Positions 1 to 12,605 of a stretch of 64,000 nt of DNA are shown here, in pieces. The stretch comes from Ophryocystis elektroscirrha. Taxonomy: Eukaryota > Apicomplexa > Conoidasida > Neogregarinorida > Ophryocystidae. The notes under the pieces were generated by a model, which was given only the letters and a program-made list of their open reading frames with translations, was not told where the DNA came from and searched no databases. Both the position numbers and the translations under genes were made by a program. Location: the NCBI GenBank assembly GCA_030141585.1, contig JAQIFP010000013.1, forward strand, positions 1 through 64,000, in the 5' to 3' direction. How positions within the stretch are numbered: position 1 is the first letter of the stretch; the number at the start of each line of letters is the position of its first letter.

Positions 1-126
1 ATATATATACATATATATACATATATATACATATATATACATATATATACATATATATACATATATATACATATATATACATGTATATACATATATATAC
101 ATATATATACATATATATACATATAT
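1..126. repeat. TA-rich decamer tandem array (left copy)
   Basis: About thirteen head-to-tail copies of the 10-bp unit ATATATATAC, nearly perfect (one copy has ATGT). The array begins at the window edge, so its true length is unknown. It lies in the intron upstream of the exon that starts at 251. The reverse complement of its unit is the unit of the array at 2161-2352. Confidence 0.95.
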
Positions 127-250
127 AAATTTATAAGTATGTTATCTATAATTAAGAAGATGTTTTTTATTATGTAGACAGGTATTTATTTGTTATTGAC
201 TGTAATTGACTTTTTATAACTGGGTTTTTATCAAATATGAATTTTTTTAG

Positions 251-3200
251 GTAGATTATTCAAGCAGAGACGGTTGGGGATCGTTGTTTTGTTTTGAGTT
301 TGATAGCGAGCATATTGTAGAAGAATTTTGTATTGAAAGGATGCCATTATATTTATATAATCAATTTAGTAAAACTTGTTATACAGAAGAATGTATAAAA
401 TATTTTGATGAGATATATGAAAAATTGCCAAAACAAAGTCGAGTCTTAACTCGGGAATACATACATAAAATTAATATGATACAGTTTGGATTTAACGCAC
501 AAACATTTTCTCAAATTTTAAGATTGGTTGTACTCAGACTTAAAGCGTTGAATCCTAGATTAGAGCTTAGTGAAATACAAAGCAAAACAGCTGAGATCTA
601 TTTAGACACAATACAGTCTAATTTAATAAATTGGCTAACTCATCCTTCTATTAGTATATGTAAATCAAATATTTTGAAGTTCTGTACGTATATGAATCAA
701 AAAAATGAGGTAAATTTTATTGAAAACGAGCTTAATACTTCGGAACCGGTTCCGACTCAAGAATCTTTTAGTACACCTTTACCCGTTTCAACCAACATTA
801 ATAACATGTATAGCACTCCGCGCATCCATGAAGTAATAGATACAAGCATACGGAAGCATGATGATAATAACGAATATTTCACAATAAGACCAGCAGATAA
901 TTTATTTAAAAGCAACAAAAACATTATTGAGGGAACGGCAAGCGTGCAAAAAAACATAAACAATTTCCATACACCAAGAACATCCACTTCTCCAGTACAT
1001 ACTAATAGAGAAAAGTATGAGCCTTTTGAAACTGTTTTGCAAAACGCACTTTTTTTGAAAGCAAAAGAGATATTGAAAAAAATGTTATTGGTTTTAGGAG
1101 ACAAAGGCAATTTAGAGGAGACCCATATCACTGCGTACATACAAGCCCTATACTACATATACCGTAATTGCATAGATATGGAGATGAAAGAGTATTGCAC
1201 AAATAAAAACTTTTTTATATCTGAAGTGTATTCGAAGCATTTTTGGAAGACATCTTTTTTTAAGGAGAAAAATGATTCCATATATACAAATATAAGTAAA
1301 ATGAAGTCTCCATTGTTAATACTATATTCCAATCAAGTATCCATATGTTGTCCTTTAACTCAATTGTCTGATATATGGTTTCAAACAGTACAGGTTGGTC
1401 TTTACGATATATGCCACTTTGGGTCTATTACAAGCTCTACAGATAATGAAAGCTTCATATCCCAAATAGTTCCTATGGAATCAGAATCAGATTCTTTCGA
1501 GTCAAAACATTCTTTGAACTACATTTTACGCCAATTGATTTGTTTGCTGCCTCATCCTGAGTGGAAATATTATTTGGCTGCACATCTTCTCAATTCCGTA
1601 AACCATATGTTATACATAGGGCATTCTTGTCTCCCCTGTTCCACTGTTGTACTTAAGGATACACTCGAGCTTATTAGCAACAATTTATTGAAGAAATTGT
1701 GCAACCGCTTTGACATAGTATCAAATGAGCAATGCATCGATATATATAAAGTTTTTAGTGTTCCTACAAACTATTGCGATATAACTCAGCCCTTTCAGTT
1801 TGAAAATCTTGTTCTTATACAAAATACAGCAATACAGCTCCTTAAAAACATCTATCCTTTATCTGTTAATAACTTACAGTTTCTAATAAATAATTTCTTG
1901 ACAATTCCATCTGTAGATCAATGGGACAGTCTTTGTGGTAAAACTTCTTAGCAATATTATATACATTATATATAGAATATTTCTTAAGTTAAAACGTATA
2001 TTATTATCAAAACAATTGAACTTTTGTTTATATTTTGGTACATATATCATATTACACATAATTGTACAATATATAGGAATATGAATGGATTGATAGCAAT
2101 TATTTATACAGATATCATTTCGTTATATATGTATTGAATCCATTGTCGTATACGTAATAGTATATATATGTATATATATGTATATATATGTATATATATG
2201 TATATATATGTATATATATGTATATATGTGTATATATATGTATATATATGTATATATATGTATATATATGTATATATATGTATATATATGTATATATATT
2301 TATATATATGTATATATATGTATATATATTTATATATATGTATATATATGTATATGTATGTTTATATATATATAAATTTGTATATATATATGTATTTAGT
2401 GTGTTTTTAGAGTTATAACATTATTTGTGATTGAATATTGATTTTTGAGTTGAACTTTGTTAATTTCTCTTGTATTTATTAGACAACGAAGCAATGGAAT
2501 GGTTATTGCTCACAACAATATCCGTTTGCGATCAGTCCTTACAAAAAATGTCAAATAATAAAAGCAGCTTAGTTCAAATATTACATAGTGATTTGTTTAA
2601 ACTAACAAGGGTTTCATTGTACCACTTTGCACAAATATTTTACGATTCAATAGACTGGATTGAGACCAAAAAAACTATGCTGGTATTGTGAAAATAAAAT
2701 TAGATGCAATTGTACTCAAAATAGTATATATGTAACAACTTTTATACGTATATGTCCATGTAGTCATATATTCAATTTCCCATATATATTGTTATATAAA
2801 TATATATATAATAATAATAATATGTAATAATAATAATATTAATATAAATATATGTGCATATATGTAGCATCATAGAAATAAATATAGAAATGGAACATAT
2901 GACAATAAGTTCTTTAATTTACTTCAAAGTAATTTGTTTGTATTCAGCACTTTGAGTCTGTGGCAGCTGTAGAGAAAAAGATTAATTTGGATGCTCAACA
3001 TTGGAAGCAAAATTTAGACAGTGCAATAAAGGATGTTGCAGTATTACAAAAGTTTAATGTATCAAATTCAGATTCATATAATAACCAATTATTGGTAAGT
3101 ATATTTTTGTGTATGGCAATTTCGCTATTATAATTATAATAAGAGATGAAATATAAGCGTGTTTTTACATGAAATAACCGCATGATAAAGCTTTATCTGT

Positions 3201-5044
3201 TTGTGTATATATACACAAGTATCAATCTACATGCATTCGTGTAAATTAACAGAAGGACATGCTGCGTGTAATGGCTTTTGCTATAGTCGACAATTTTTAC
3301 ATTCCTCCCAAAGTAAGAATATTTGGCTTAAGCTAAGAACCGTAGGCTCATCCGATTATTCTCTCCGGCTGGATGAAAAATCAAGTAATTAATTATATAA
3401 AATTGTTTTGCTTGACGTTATCGGAATTTTCTTTTATTTTAGAGACATGAAATGTCTTTTGCTCCAGTAACTTGGCACATAACTCCATTTTCCGTATTTG
3501 CACATGCAGTAACAAACCCTGCATACGCCGTAAGTTTGAATTTTTACGAGTGAATATAACTTACATTCATAATAATAATACTAATAATAATACTAATAAT
3601 AGTAATGTTATGTTAGAGTATAGAGCTACTTGAAATGAATAATAGGAATAATTTTATTATAGGTACCTTTATTTATGTGGATAACGCACAATGAAGAAGC
3701 CGTATTTTGTCGAAGTGGCTTGTCTATTTTTATTAAGGCTATTGCTACATTTTTGAGTCAACAGCCTAATAAAGAATTTCATCTTATTAATTACTTGAAG
3801 GAATTACTTGAACACAAATCGTTTGTAGTAAATTTATCTCGCTTGACCAACAAAGTAACTTCTTTTTTCATAATTTAGTATAAAAATGTTAATGATTATT
3901 AATTACTCATACATACTATAGATTATATATCAACTCACATAGTCACATATATATGTGTATGTATAAAGAAACATGCAAAGACATTTATATATATATATAT
4001 ATATATATATTCATTATAAAATGTATATCGACTCACATAGTCACATATATATGTGTATATACAAATAAACATACAAAGGCGTATATATATTATAAAGTAT
4101 ATACGGACTCACATAAACACATATATATGTGTATGTATGAATAATATGCAGAAACTTTTATATATATATATATATGTATATATATATGTATATGTATATT
4201 TTTCTGTATAAATATACATTCAAGTATACATATATACTTTAATTTGTGTAATTATATTGTAAATATATAGACAATTTTTAGTAACTTTATATGTAGATAA
4301 CCTTATACAAGAGTTTTTATATATAAATTTTTATGAATGTGTATATAAAAGTTTATATATTATGTTTGGTTGTTTGGGTATATTGGTATAGCCAGTTGAA
4401 TTTCATAAATGACTGATTAGATACTATATACTCATAATGCGATTAAGTAAATGACAATAAAGCTTAGTTAAATACAAATATTATTTATTTTACTTCAGTT
4501 TAACAAATTCTTGGCTTTCAAGCTTTACAATACATTAAAAGGAATAATACAGTTACTGAATAACTCGAATCACTTTTTTTATTTGGAGGAAACAGCGGGA
4601 GAAATTTTATTAACAGCATTTTTTATAGATATATGTTCTTGTGAGTGCTTAAATAAGTGTGTATATATACGGCTTTAGTGTTTATGCTCAAAGAAGGACA
4701 ACACATATTCTTGTTGGAGTTAGCCGAACAGTTTAATGCTCTGTCGGATATAGTTTTAGTGTCTCAAAATGGAGAAAATTATAGTATGGACCTTTTAAAG
4801 TTACATGATATTGCTATACAATATTCATGTGGTCTTCAGCAATTTGCAGCCGCTGCTTCATTTTTGAACAATCAACCGGTAAGCTTAAGTGTTACCAGTA
4901 GTCATTTTGAACATATTTTAAAAACATATTTGTTTACGAATATATATGTGTCAGCAAAACGTATTTTATATAATATATTGTAAATATATACATATATATA
5001 TATATATATATGCAATATAATATTTTATGTGTATATTTTACACA

Positions 5045-5099
<55 letters not shown>

Positions 5100-5183
5100 G
5101 ATAGTCTGTATATTTTTACATAAATACGTTTTATATGTATATATACATATATAATATAATATTTTATTGTGTATTTTTACATA

Positions 5184-5222
<39 letters not shown>

Positions 5223-7907
5223 TATAGTCTGTATATTTTTACATAAATGTATTTTATATGTATATATACATATATTTATACATAATATAAAATGAATTAA
5301 TCTACTTATATTTAAGTATTTGACATATAATATTATTGAAACTAGGCACTAAATGAATCATTAAGTTTTTTTTTGGAAAATCTTATCTCTTTAAACTTAA
5401 GCGGAAATATGTTGACTGAAGAAATATCGGATATATTATCAGAGAACCTAGATCATGTTAAAATACTTCCTCTAGTATTAAAAGTATTGGGACAAATAAG
5501 TTTTTTAAGTAGTCCTTCTTCGCCTCAAAATCGTTTGATTACTCAAGTATATATTGCACAATAACAATAACTAAATTATTCAGATATATATCAATATTTT
5601 AACAGATCACTTACAACAAAATAGTGCAGCTGCTCTACATTACTTTTTACTTGCGGCTTCAATTCAAGCGGAAATATCAAAACAAGGTTTTGAAGTTCTC
5701 TCGAATACTTTGAATGCTCTTGTTAATAAGGAATTTGATAATTCAATAATTAATCTTTACAATGAAGATCTGATATTGTCGTTGCAACAGCTGAGAAATA
5801 ACGAAAATGAAATAATTCCAAGACTTTTGGACGCCCATTCTTTAACCATATTTCATGTAAAATAATTTAAAGTGTATATATACTTGCAGGCTTTAAAATA
5901 CACAGAAAAACTTATTCAAACAGATGAAGTTGAACTTATTCATTTACAACGTGAATATCTTAACATGTAAGTTGTATGGCTAAACAATAATTATAATGTA
6001 TAATTATTCCTTAATGAGTTAATCAAAAATATCTTAAAAAATCGTGAACTTAATAATCATTTAATTTCATCAACTAATATATATAATAAAAAATTAATTA
6101 TAAGGCATATTAAAACATATGTAGTATGAAAGGGTGTAAATAATAGGTAAATTAGAAGATTATGTAAACATATATTTATAAATTGATGTATGTACACATA
6201 TATATGTATATATAAATAAATATATATAAGATAATGTGTATATGTAGGTGTACATATATATACTTATATAATTATATATGTATGTAGGAATATACGTGTA
6301 TACTTATATACTTATATATGTGTATATATAAATTTACATGTAGATACGTATATACTTATAAATTTATATATGTGTATATACAGGTATATATGTGCATACG
6401 TATATATTTATATATGTGTATATGTGAGTCTATATGTGATTATTCGCGTATATATGTGTATATGTGCGTATATATGTGTCCATACTTATAAATTTGTATA
6501 CGTATATAGTTATATATTTATATATGTGTATAAATATAAATATATATATATATATATATGCATGTATTTGTATATGTATGTAAATGTGTATGTAATGAAC
6601 GTCTAAATGAATATAAAGTCTAAAAAAATTTAAGTATATTTACATTTAATATAATTATTGCAGGTGTTTAACAAAGCTAAACAACGAAACAAAAATTAAC
6701 AATGAAAATTTATTCTTGCCTCAATCTTACATGGGCTATAAGTTAAATGTAAAAAGTTCAAATATAGTTTTGCCGAAAACGTATATTTCCTATTTAGAAG
6801 GTTTATCTGTGTATGCAATAATCTTTATTTAAGTTTATTCAGAGTCAAGATTAAGCTACTTTCGTGCTGGAGAATAGCTGGCGGTCCCGTCAAGTTAAAG
6901 GCAATAATACATATGCAGAAGGATAAGGTGAATATTGCACTGGTAAAAAATTTGAACCGGTTCTTAATATGTATATAGGCGGCTTCAGGATTGCTTGATC
7001 AATTAGTATGGTCCTGCAACAAATGGCAGACTTCTACGGAAGTTGCGCTAAGAGCTTTATTGAACAATTTGGCATGTGAGTTAATTGTATCTATATTGAT
7101 AAAAACAGATAAAAATGTATATTCATGTATATATAAGCTGTGTAATTATTAATTTATATTAATGTATATAACTTATTAAGTTTATATGTACATATATATA
7201 TATATATATGTAAACTGGGTTATGGAAAATATTTATTGCTACAGATCATTTCGGATTCGTGAAAAAATTCAGCCAGGTTGGGACATGTATAATACCTTTG
7301 TGTCGAGCCATCCAAATAAGCACTTTTTGGAGCGAAATCCAAATATTTTTTGATGCCTTGTAAGTATATAACTATACATATATATATATATATATATATA
7401 ATTTTAATTATATAAATTTATATATATACATTTATGTATTTATATATATATATATATGTGTATATGCATATATATATATAATGTTGTATACATATATACA
7501 TACATATGAATATATTTATGTATATATACATATATATGTATATATATATGAGTAGTTTTATATAGATATATTATATAAGTATGTTTTTTTACTGATGATA
7601 CTACAATAATATAACAGTGTATAAAATGACATGGGAATTTATAGGTTGAAAGTAGAGAATAGCAACAGCATCAATCTGTTCAAGGAACTATTTAATTGGA
7701 TTGAGCAACATCAAAATAATTTCAAAGAAATTCCAAAGATGTTTGTACGTGTGAAAACTAATGATTATTCACTGCTAATAGACACAATGGCTGATACAGC
7801 ATCCTTCCCATAATTCGAATACCTTTTTTTATTTTCTGCATATAATTGTTAATAGTAATATAAGAATCCCGCATTGGAGTCCTAAAGAGGTAATTCAAAT
7901 ATAAATA

Positions 7908-7949
<42 letters not shown>

Positions 7950-8163
7950 TATTATTATAATGTTTCCAGTTGGCTCTTAGTTTCTTGGAATTCAGTAGAA
8001 ATAAGTGGAGTCTAAAAAAAAGCTTCAATGGTATCATCATAAAAGAGATAGGTTATTTTGATAACTGGTTCACTATACAAGGTATATTACACGTTTTAAT
8101 AATTTGGGGGTTTTTATAGGCGTACAGCAACACTTCCGTGAATGTATACTACAATGTATTTAA
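251..8163 (+). CDS. Large helical protein of unknown family, 5'-truncated, 19 exons visible
   Basis: I do not recognise this protein. The visible part is 1,357 residues in 19 exons: 251-1937, 2483-2682, 2948-3094, 3253-3312, 3443-3529, 3663-3854, 4499-4640, 4679-4878, 5346-5546, 5584-5856, 5890-5966, 6664-6810, 6843-6927, 6979-7075, 7245-7359, 7645-7744, 7782-7889, 7970-8081 and 8120-8163. All junctions are GT-AG and the summed length is a multiple of three. The exon at 251 follows an AG acceptor and opens in frame, so the start lies outside the window. The first exon has a Ser/Thr/Pro-rich low-complexity stretch (about 720-1000). The rest is leucine-rich, with no predicted membrane segment or catalytic motif that I can see, as in helical-repeat scaffolds such as nucleoporins, Mediator or CCR4-NOT subunits; this is a guess. 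Small introns (30-50 nt) alternate with TA-rich ones up to 0.7 kb. Confidence 0.75.
2161..2352. repeat. TA-rich decamer tandem array (inverted copy)
   Basis: About nineteen copies of a 10-bp unit TATATATATG with a few T/G variants, inside the intron 1938-2482. The unit is the reverse complement of that at 1-126, so the two arrays are inverted relative to each other and flank one 1.7-kb exon. Open frames of TYR/ILE/MET repeats across it are artefacts. Confidence 0.95.
3920..4165. repeat. Imperfect tandem triplicate in an intron
   Basis: Three diverged copies, about 75-100 bp apart, share the core ACTCACATA, then CACATATATATGTGTAT, then a short AAACAT-like tail and a TA run. They lie in the intron 3855-4498 of the large orphan gene. 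The core contains a near-palindrome around ATATATAT. Confidence 0.7.
4985..5285. repeat. Tandem duplication with TA-dinucleotide tracts
   Basis: A segment beginning ATAGTCTGTATATTTTTACA occurs at 5101 and again at 5224, a period of 123 bp. A partial third copy lies upstream near 5020. Long (TA)n tracts separate the copies (5050-5096 and 5188-5217). All of this is in the intron 4879-5345. Confidence 0.75.
5967..6663. other. Long TA/TG-rich intron, no gene
   Basis: A 697-nt intron of the large orphan gene. From about 6180 it is degenerate TATATGTGTATA-type sequence with no perfect period. Frames open through it encode only Tyr/Ile/Val/Met repeats and are not genes. Confidence 0.8.
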
Positions 8164-8271
8164 TAAAAAAAAAAAAAAGGATTTTTTTTATTTTCATTAT
8201 AGCAAATTATTTAAATTTAATTTAATTTAAATAATGTCACACTGTATGGAAAAAAATATCTTAGCATGTTC

Positions 8272-8655
8272 TTATTTCTTTTGAGCAGCACCAGAAACCT
8301 TAGACTTTTCTTTTCCGCGGACTTTCTTTTTTCTATTTTTAATATCTTTTTTAGCACGACGTGTTATAGAGGATGTTTCTTTTTGAGCAACTCCCATGCG
8401 GATTAAACGATACCTGCAATCAATAATAAGTTAAAGAAAATTGAGTTTTAATGAACCAGCGTAGAGAAAAACAAAAGTTTTATCGCTATATATTAAAAAA
8501 AATATATAATATACAGATATACATTATTTTTTTCCTAATATATTGTACCACAAAAAAATTAACAAAGTCAAAATGCATACTATATTTAATATATATATAT
8601 ATATATATATATGTGTATATATATAAATGGTGCTATCATAAATTAGGTTATGTTA

Positions 8656-8700
<45 letters not shown>

Positions 8701-9010
8701 AATATATAAATTCATAATAATTATTATGTAAATTATTATATTACTTTTTCTCGTAACGTTCACAGGCTGCAAAATTGTCATAAATTAATCCAAAGCCACT
8801 CATTTTACCACCGCCAAAATGAGTTTTGAAGCCAAATAGAATAATGCAGTTTGGATTAGGTACTTTATAGGTCTTTGCTATAGCTGCTCGAAGATTTTCT
8901 TTTGACACATTTGGGCCTTCCTCAAAATCGACTTCTAGAGCAAATTGTTTTCTCTCAAGCAAAGGATTTGATAGAAATTTTTTAATACGAAAGCGGAAGG
9001 GCGGTGACAT
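8272..9010 (-). CDS. RPS24: 40S ribosomal protein eS24
   Basis: Small-subunit ribosomal protein eS24, 135 residues in two exons (8745-9010 and 8413-8272). The intron (8414-8744) contains TA microsatellites. The family core is clear: LLERKQF near residue 18, then a phase-2 junction inside the region matching RTHFGGGKTTGFGMIYD, seen here as KTHFGGGKMSGFGLIYD, and a Lys/Arg-rich C-terminal tail with KKVRGKEK. Length fits the usual 130-135. The N-terminus (MSPPFRFRIKKF) differs slightly from the usual TVTIRTRKF, so an upstream start exon is possible though not needed. It acts in 40S assembly and the cytosolic ribosome. The stop lies 108 bp from the convergent stop of the orphan gene on the left. 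Confidence 0.95.
8586..8699. repeat. TA-dinucleotide microsatellites in the eS24 intron
   Basis: Two blocks of (TA)n at about 8586-8625 and 8658-8699, separated by about 30 bp of unique sequence, all inside the single eS24 intron. Confidence 0.9.
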
Positions 9011-9334
9011 TATCTTGCGGTCAGACCTAAAAACCTTTATTTGAAGTAGTCCCAGTTGAATGACAGAACATTCAGTTTTTTTGTACTAATGTATATATAG
9101 CGATCAATTTCAGTATGTTTATTTTAAATATTATTTTTTTGTCAAAATTGTTCTAATTGACCTATTTTTTTTTGTAATTTTTGGAATTATTATACACAAA
9201 TTTACAATTAAATTTGTAGTATTTGATGTTCTTTTTTAATTGAAAAAATTAACTTGATTTCTAAAAACTTTTTAAGCTATGTTTGTTAAAATACATCTTT
9301 TCAATTTTTTTTTAAAAATAGAGTAAAATTTTTT
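9011..9334. other. Intergenic region between eS24 start and PDCD5-like stop
   Basis: 324 bp upstream of eS24 on the minus strand. It is T-rich with no TA array and no open frame worth calling. It should hold the eS24 promoter and the PDCD5-like 3' end, but I see no identifiable motif. Confidence 0.6.
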
Positions 9335-10210
9335 CTATAAATCATCAATGTCGAAATCAGAGTCGTAACCTCTCTTACGAATGAACTGATTTTACGATAT
9401 AAAAAAATACCAATTATTACTTTTAAAGATTGTTTTTGAGGATTGTTGCCCCTAAGTCTTGTAAGCAAAGCACAAAGTTTATCGTCACTAAATTTTTCTG
9501 TAGTCGGGTTCATAGCATACATCTAATTATTAAAAAATAGTTATTTTGATTTTTTTATAATAATACCTGCATCAAGTACTCCGACACGCTTTTATATAAA
9601 GCAGGTTCTCTGGAACTGATTATGTTAACTAAAAAACCTTAAAAACCATTCAAACTTACGTCGATGTAGACCGTCAGTATCCAGCATAGCAATCAAAATT
9701 GCATTTCTATGTTCTTCATATGCTCTAAATGTATTAATAATAAATTACATAATACACATACATTATATTTAACTATACTACATTAATTCAAACAAACGTA
9801 GATTTATTTATGCATAAGTCTAAGCTATACAAATAAAGTTGGTAATATAATTGAATATTTGTGCATATGTGGTGAGATAGTGTGTATATATATAGAGTAA
9901 ATATAAAGACGTATATACCGATTAATTATATAATAAATACAATGATAGTTCAAATACTTGAATTATTATTAATGAATTAATTAATTAATTATTTATCAAA
10001 CAAGCAAAGCAAATTTTTTCCATAAGCTTAATTTATTATATTTTATAGGCTTTTCATATATTTCATGCATTTTTATGTAAAATGATAAGTAGTGACATAG
10101 TTGCTGTGTTATATAATAAAAGATTACTGTCTTCTAAGTTCTTCTTCAGTAATTTTTTCCTATATAATTTGAATTTATATCTAAAATAGTTAGATTACTT
10201 GTGAAGCCAT
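9335..10210 (-). CDS. PDCD5 (TFAR19)-family DNA-binding protein
   Basis: Small protein of about 107 residues in six exons, beginning with a 12-nt first exon (10199-10210). Spliced in order, it contains EEHRNAILIAMLD, then an SREPALYKSVSEYLMQM segment, then KFIRKRGYDSDFDIDDL at the C-terminus. This matches the PDCD5 layout: an E-x-x-x-RN-x-IL helix, a KPEKAxxVExYLIQMA-type helix and the KFxRRxxxDSDxDDD tail. PDCD5 proteins form a three-helix bundle and occur from archaea to animals; in animals they bind DNA and the CCT chaperonin. The last intron, between QSLK and FIRK, is 35 nt, and most of the others are short; none is in the usual long range. It is divergent from the next gene, with only 33 bp between the two ATGs. 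Confidence 0.8.
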
Positions 10211-10243
10211 ATGATATTAACAGATAAATGATCCTTTTGTGAA
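10211..10243. promoter_or_regulatory. 33-bp divergent intergenic spacer
   Basis: The minus-strand ATG of the PDCD5-like gene (10210) and the plus-strand ATG of the next gene (10244) face away from each other across only 33 bp. If both starts are right, the 5' untranslated regions overlap the opposite coding sequence, or transcription starts almost at the ATG. No motif is recognised. Confidence 0.5.
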
Positions 10244-12081
10244 ATGGGCAACGCTGAGTCGGCTCAATATGATCACTTAGTAGAACCAGTTAATGAGTCT
10301 ATATTTAAAAAAATAATTGAGGATTATCCAAAAACGTATATAAACGATTATAGACCTATAATAAACTATGATTTGGCTCGAAATATACTCTTTAAACAAA
10401 ATACAAGTAAGGTTTTTTTTTAAACCTAAATAAATAATTTACAAATAGTTGAATCAGTATCGAGTCTATCAAGTATTAAAGAAATGCCCCAAGACTATAA
10501 TTTCTTTAAGTTGCTGAAAAAGTACATGGCTTCTGATGGTACTTTTAAGGCTTTTAGTTCAGCTTTTACGTTTTGTTCTTCTATTCCCATAACTGGAGAC
10601 ATCCAGAATCATTTCCCGTTTCTTGAACCTTCAATTTTTCCTAATTTCTTTCGATTTATAGCAAATGAATCACTTCTTACTTGCCTTACAGCTTGCCCAC
10701 ATTGGTTTATTACCATTTACTCTTATATAAGGCAAATAGCTCAGCCCGTATTAAAAGCTTTTAATGTCCTCCAGAATTATTTAGAATATAGAGCCTCAAC
10801 TATTAGTATTCAGCCTATTTTTACTGCCGACATGTCATACATTAGATTAGATTTGATCATTTATGCAAAGGTAATATTTTTAATTAATAATGTCAATATA
10901 AAAAATAATTGTTGTTTAATTTTAATATATTTTAGAAGTAAATATGTATACTTTAATAAAAAATAATATTTAAGAGTATATATATGCATAATAAAGCGTC
11001 ACCTATTCTCTATTGCGTTAATCAGAATGTTCACGAATCAATTACAATTCTCATCATATCAATATATTTGAGTTTTCGTATAGATAACAGTATATATATT
11101 GATATATGGAGAAAAAAAAAAAAATTAGTTTAGTAACAACAACATGAAGCTGTTTCAGATATTACCCCTATGTGTTAACAAATGTATTCAAATTGGGTAT
11201 GCATACCGTTATTTAGAAGGCAACAATAATAAACAAATTGAACCTAAAATCGATTTAAAGCGTTCAAGTTTGAGAGATTCAGCGCAATTTTTATCAGCAA
11301 TGGATGAAAAATTAGAAGAAACGGAAGCTTTTTTGAACTTATACACAGCTCCCATATTGCCTCCTTCTTTTAGTTCGTATAATATCAACAAATCAAAAAG
11401 ATTTCATGGTATTTTTCGGTTTGAAACTCAAAAACAACACGCAAAGAGAACTGTGTGGCTTAAAAAAGATTTATGCCGTTTTCACGGAGATGAGTTGATG
11501 ATAGCAACTGCGCCAAATGTGCCGGTTCTAAATGTTTATGACTGGGTAGAAATTCCCGTAAATATAGCAAATGCTTTTGGCATTATTGACACAACTTCTG
11601 TATTTTGGCTTCCTGTTAAATCTATAGAAGGTGCTGAACGATCTTTTGGACAACAATGCGACCAAATATCTGGGAACGCTCAATGGTAAATTTGAATGGC
11701 TACCATCACTTTAATTAGTTGTCACCATGCAGGCATATAAATATCTAGTATACATATATTAAGCGTACAGGTGACTCATGCGCTTAATCACTTGTATATA
11801 TATACACGAGTATACAATATTTTAATGTATTTTATTCAAAGGCTGAACTTGGAGAACTTCCAACATACTACAACGGAAAGGCTTCAAGTATATGGTACGC
11901 ATTATTGACTATGCCTTCAACAATACAGATCATTTTGGTCCTCAGTGGCAGCATATTAAGACAGAGTTTACTGGAGTAGATATTACTTTTAGCCGTTCTA
12001 TATATACTGCCAATAAAATAGGTGACATAAGTAACAAATATATACTCAACTTTATACATATAAATATAAATTAATTTACAC

Positions 12082-12112
<31 letters not shown>

Positions 12113-12463
12113 ATATGTATTTATATAATAAAATAATATAGAATATAATTGATTATATTATTATAGTGGCATAAATGCACAATGTCTTATATTATATATA
12201 TGTAATAAACCCAACTTTTTATTTGAATTTGTTAGTATTGCGTATAAAATAATTTGAAGACGTGTCCAAAAATATATCTTTTTATTATAGGCAAAGCTCC
12301 TCAATCCAAAGAATGGTTAGGAATACAAGGAATTGTACGCCCGCCAAAGCATCCTGTTGTGTGCCCTTTATCTAGATTAGGCATGCAACATGATCGATTC
12401 ACGTCTTTGGAATTACGACAAGTAACGAGAAAAACCCCAGTCATAAAAAATATATTAGAATGA
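10244..12463 (+). CDS. Orphan protein with N-myristoylation-like MGNAES start
   Basis: 486 residues in six exons: 10244-10406, 10449-10870, 11129-11685, 11842-11894, 11929-12021 and 12291-12463. The length is a multiple of three and every junction is GT-AG. Exon 4 is only 53 nt and is followed by a 34-nt intron; splicing it out is needed to avoid an in-frame stop. The N-terminus MGNAES fits the N-myristoylation consensus (Gly2, Ser6), suggesting membrane attachment. The middle is hydrophobic and aromatic (about residues 75-190) but without convincing transmembrane helices. The C-terminal third has a KDLCRFHGDELMIAT segment and an FGPQWQHIKTEFTG segment. I know no family with this layout. Expression from a compact divergent spacer is likely. 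Confidence 0.7.
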
Positions 12464-12605
12464 CACAATTATTTTATATATATGTCGAGGAGGCGGCACA
12501 ACTTTATAGTATTTAATTTTTTTTTGTACTCAGCTAGTTTTTATTAATTTAGGTGAATAGTCTGATATATCTGTGTTTATATTTTTTTTGCGTTTTTTAT
12601 TAATT

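Noticed and set aside
1..126. Telomeric repeat at the window edge
   Set aside because: The unit is TA-only with one C. It is not the TTTAGGG or TTAGGG type, and it lies in an intron.
757..1140. 127-codon minus-strand frame
   Set aside because: Antisense shadow of exon 251-1937, which is longer and spliced in frame to 18 others.
2168..2418. Three overlapping plus-strand frames of Tyr/Ile/Met repeats
   Set aside because: They are translations of the TA decamer array inside an intron, in all frames.
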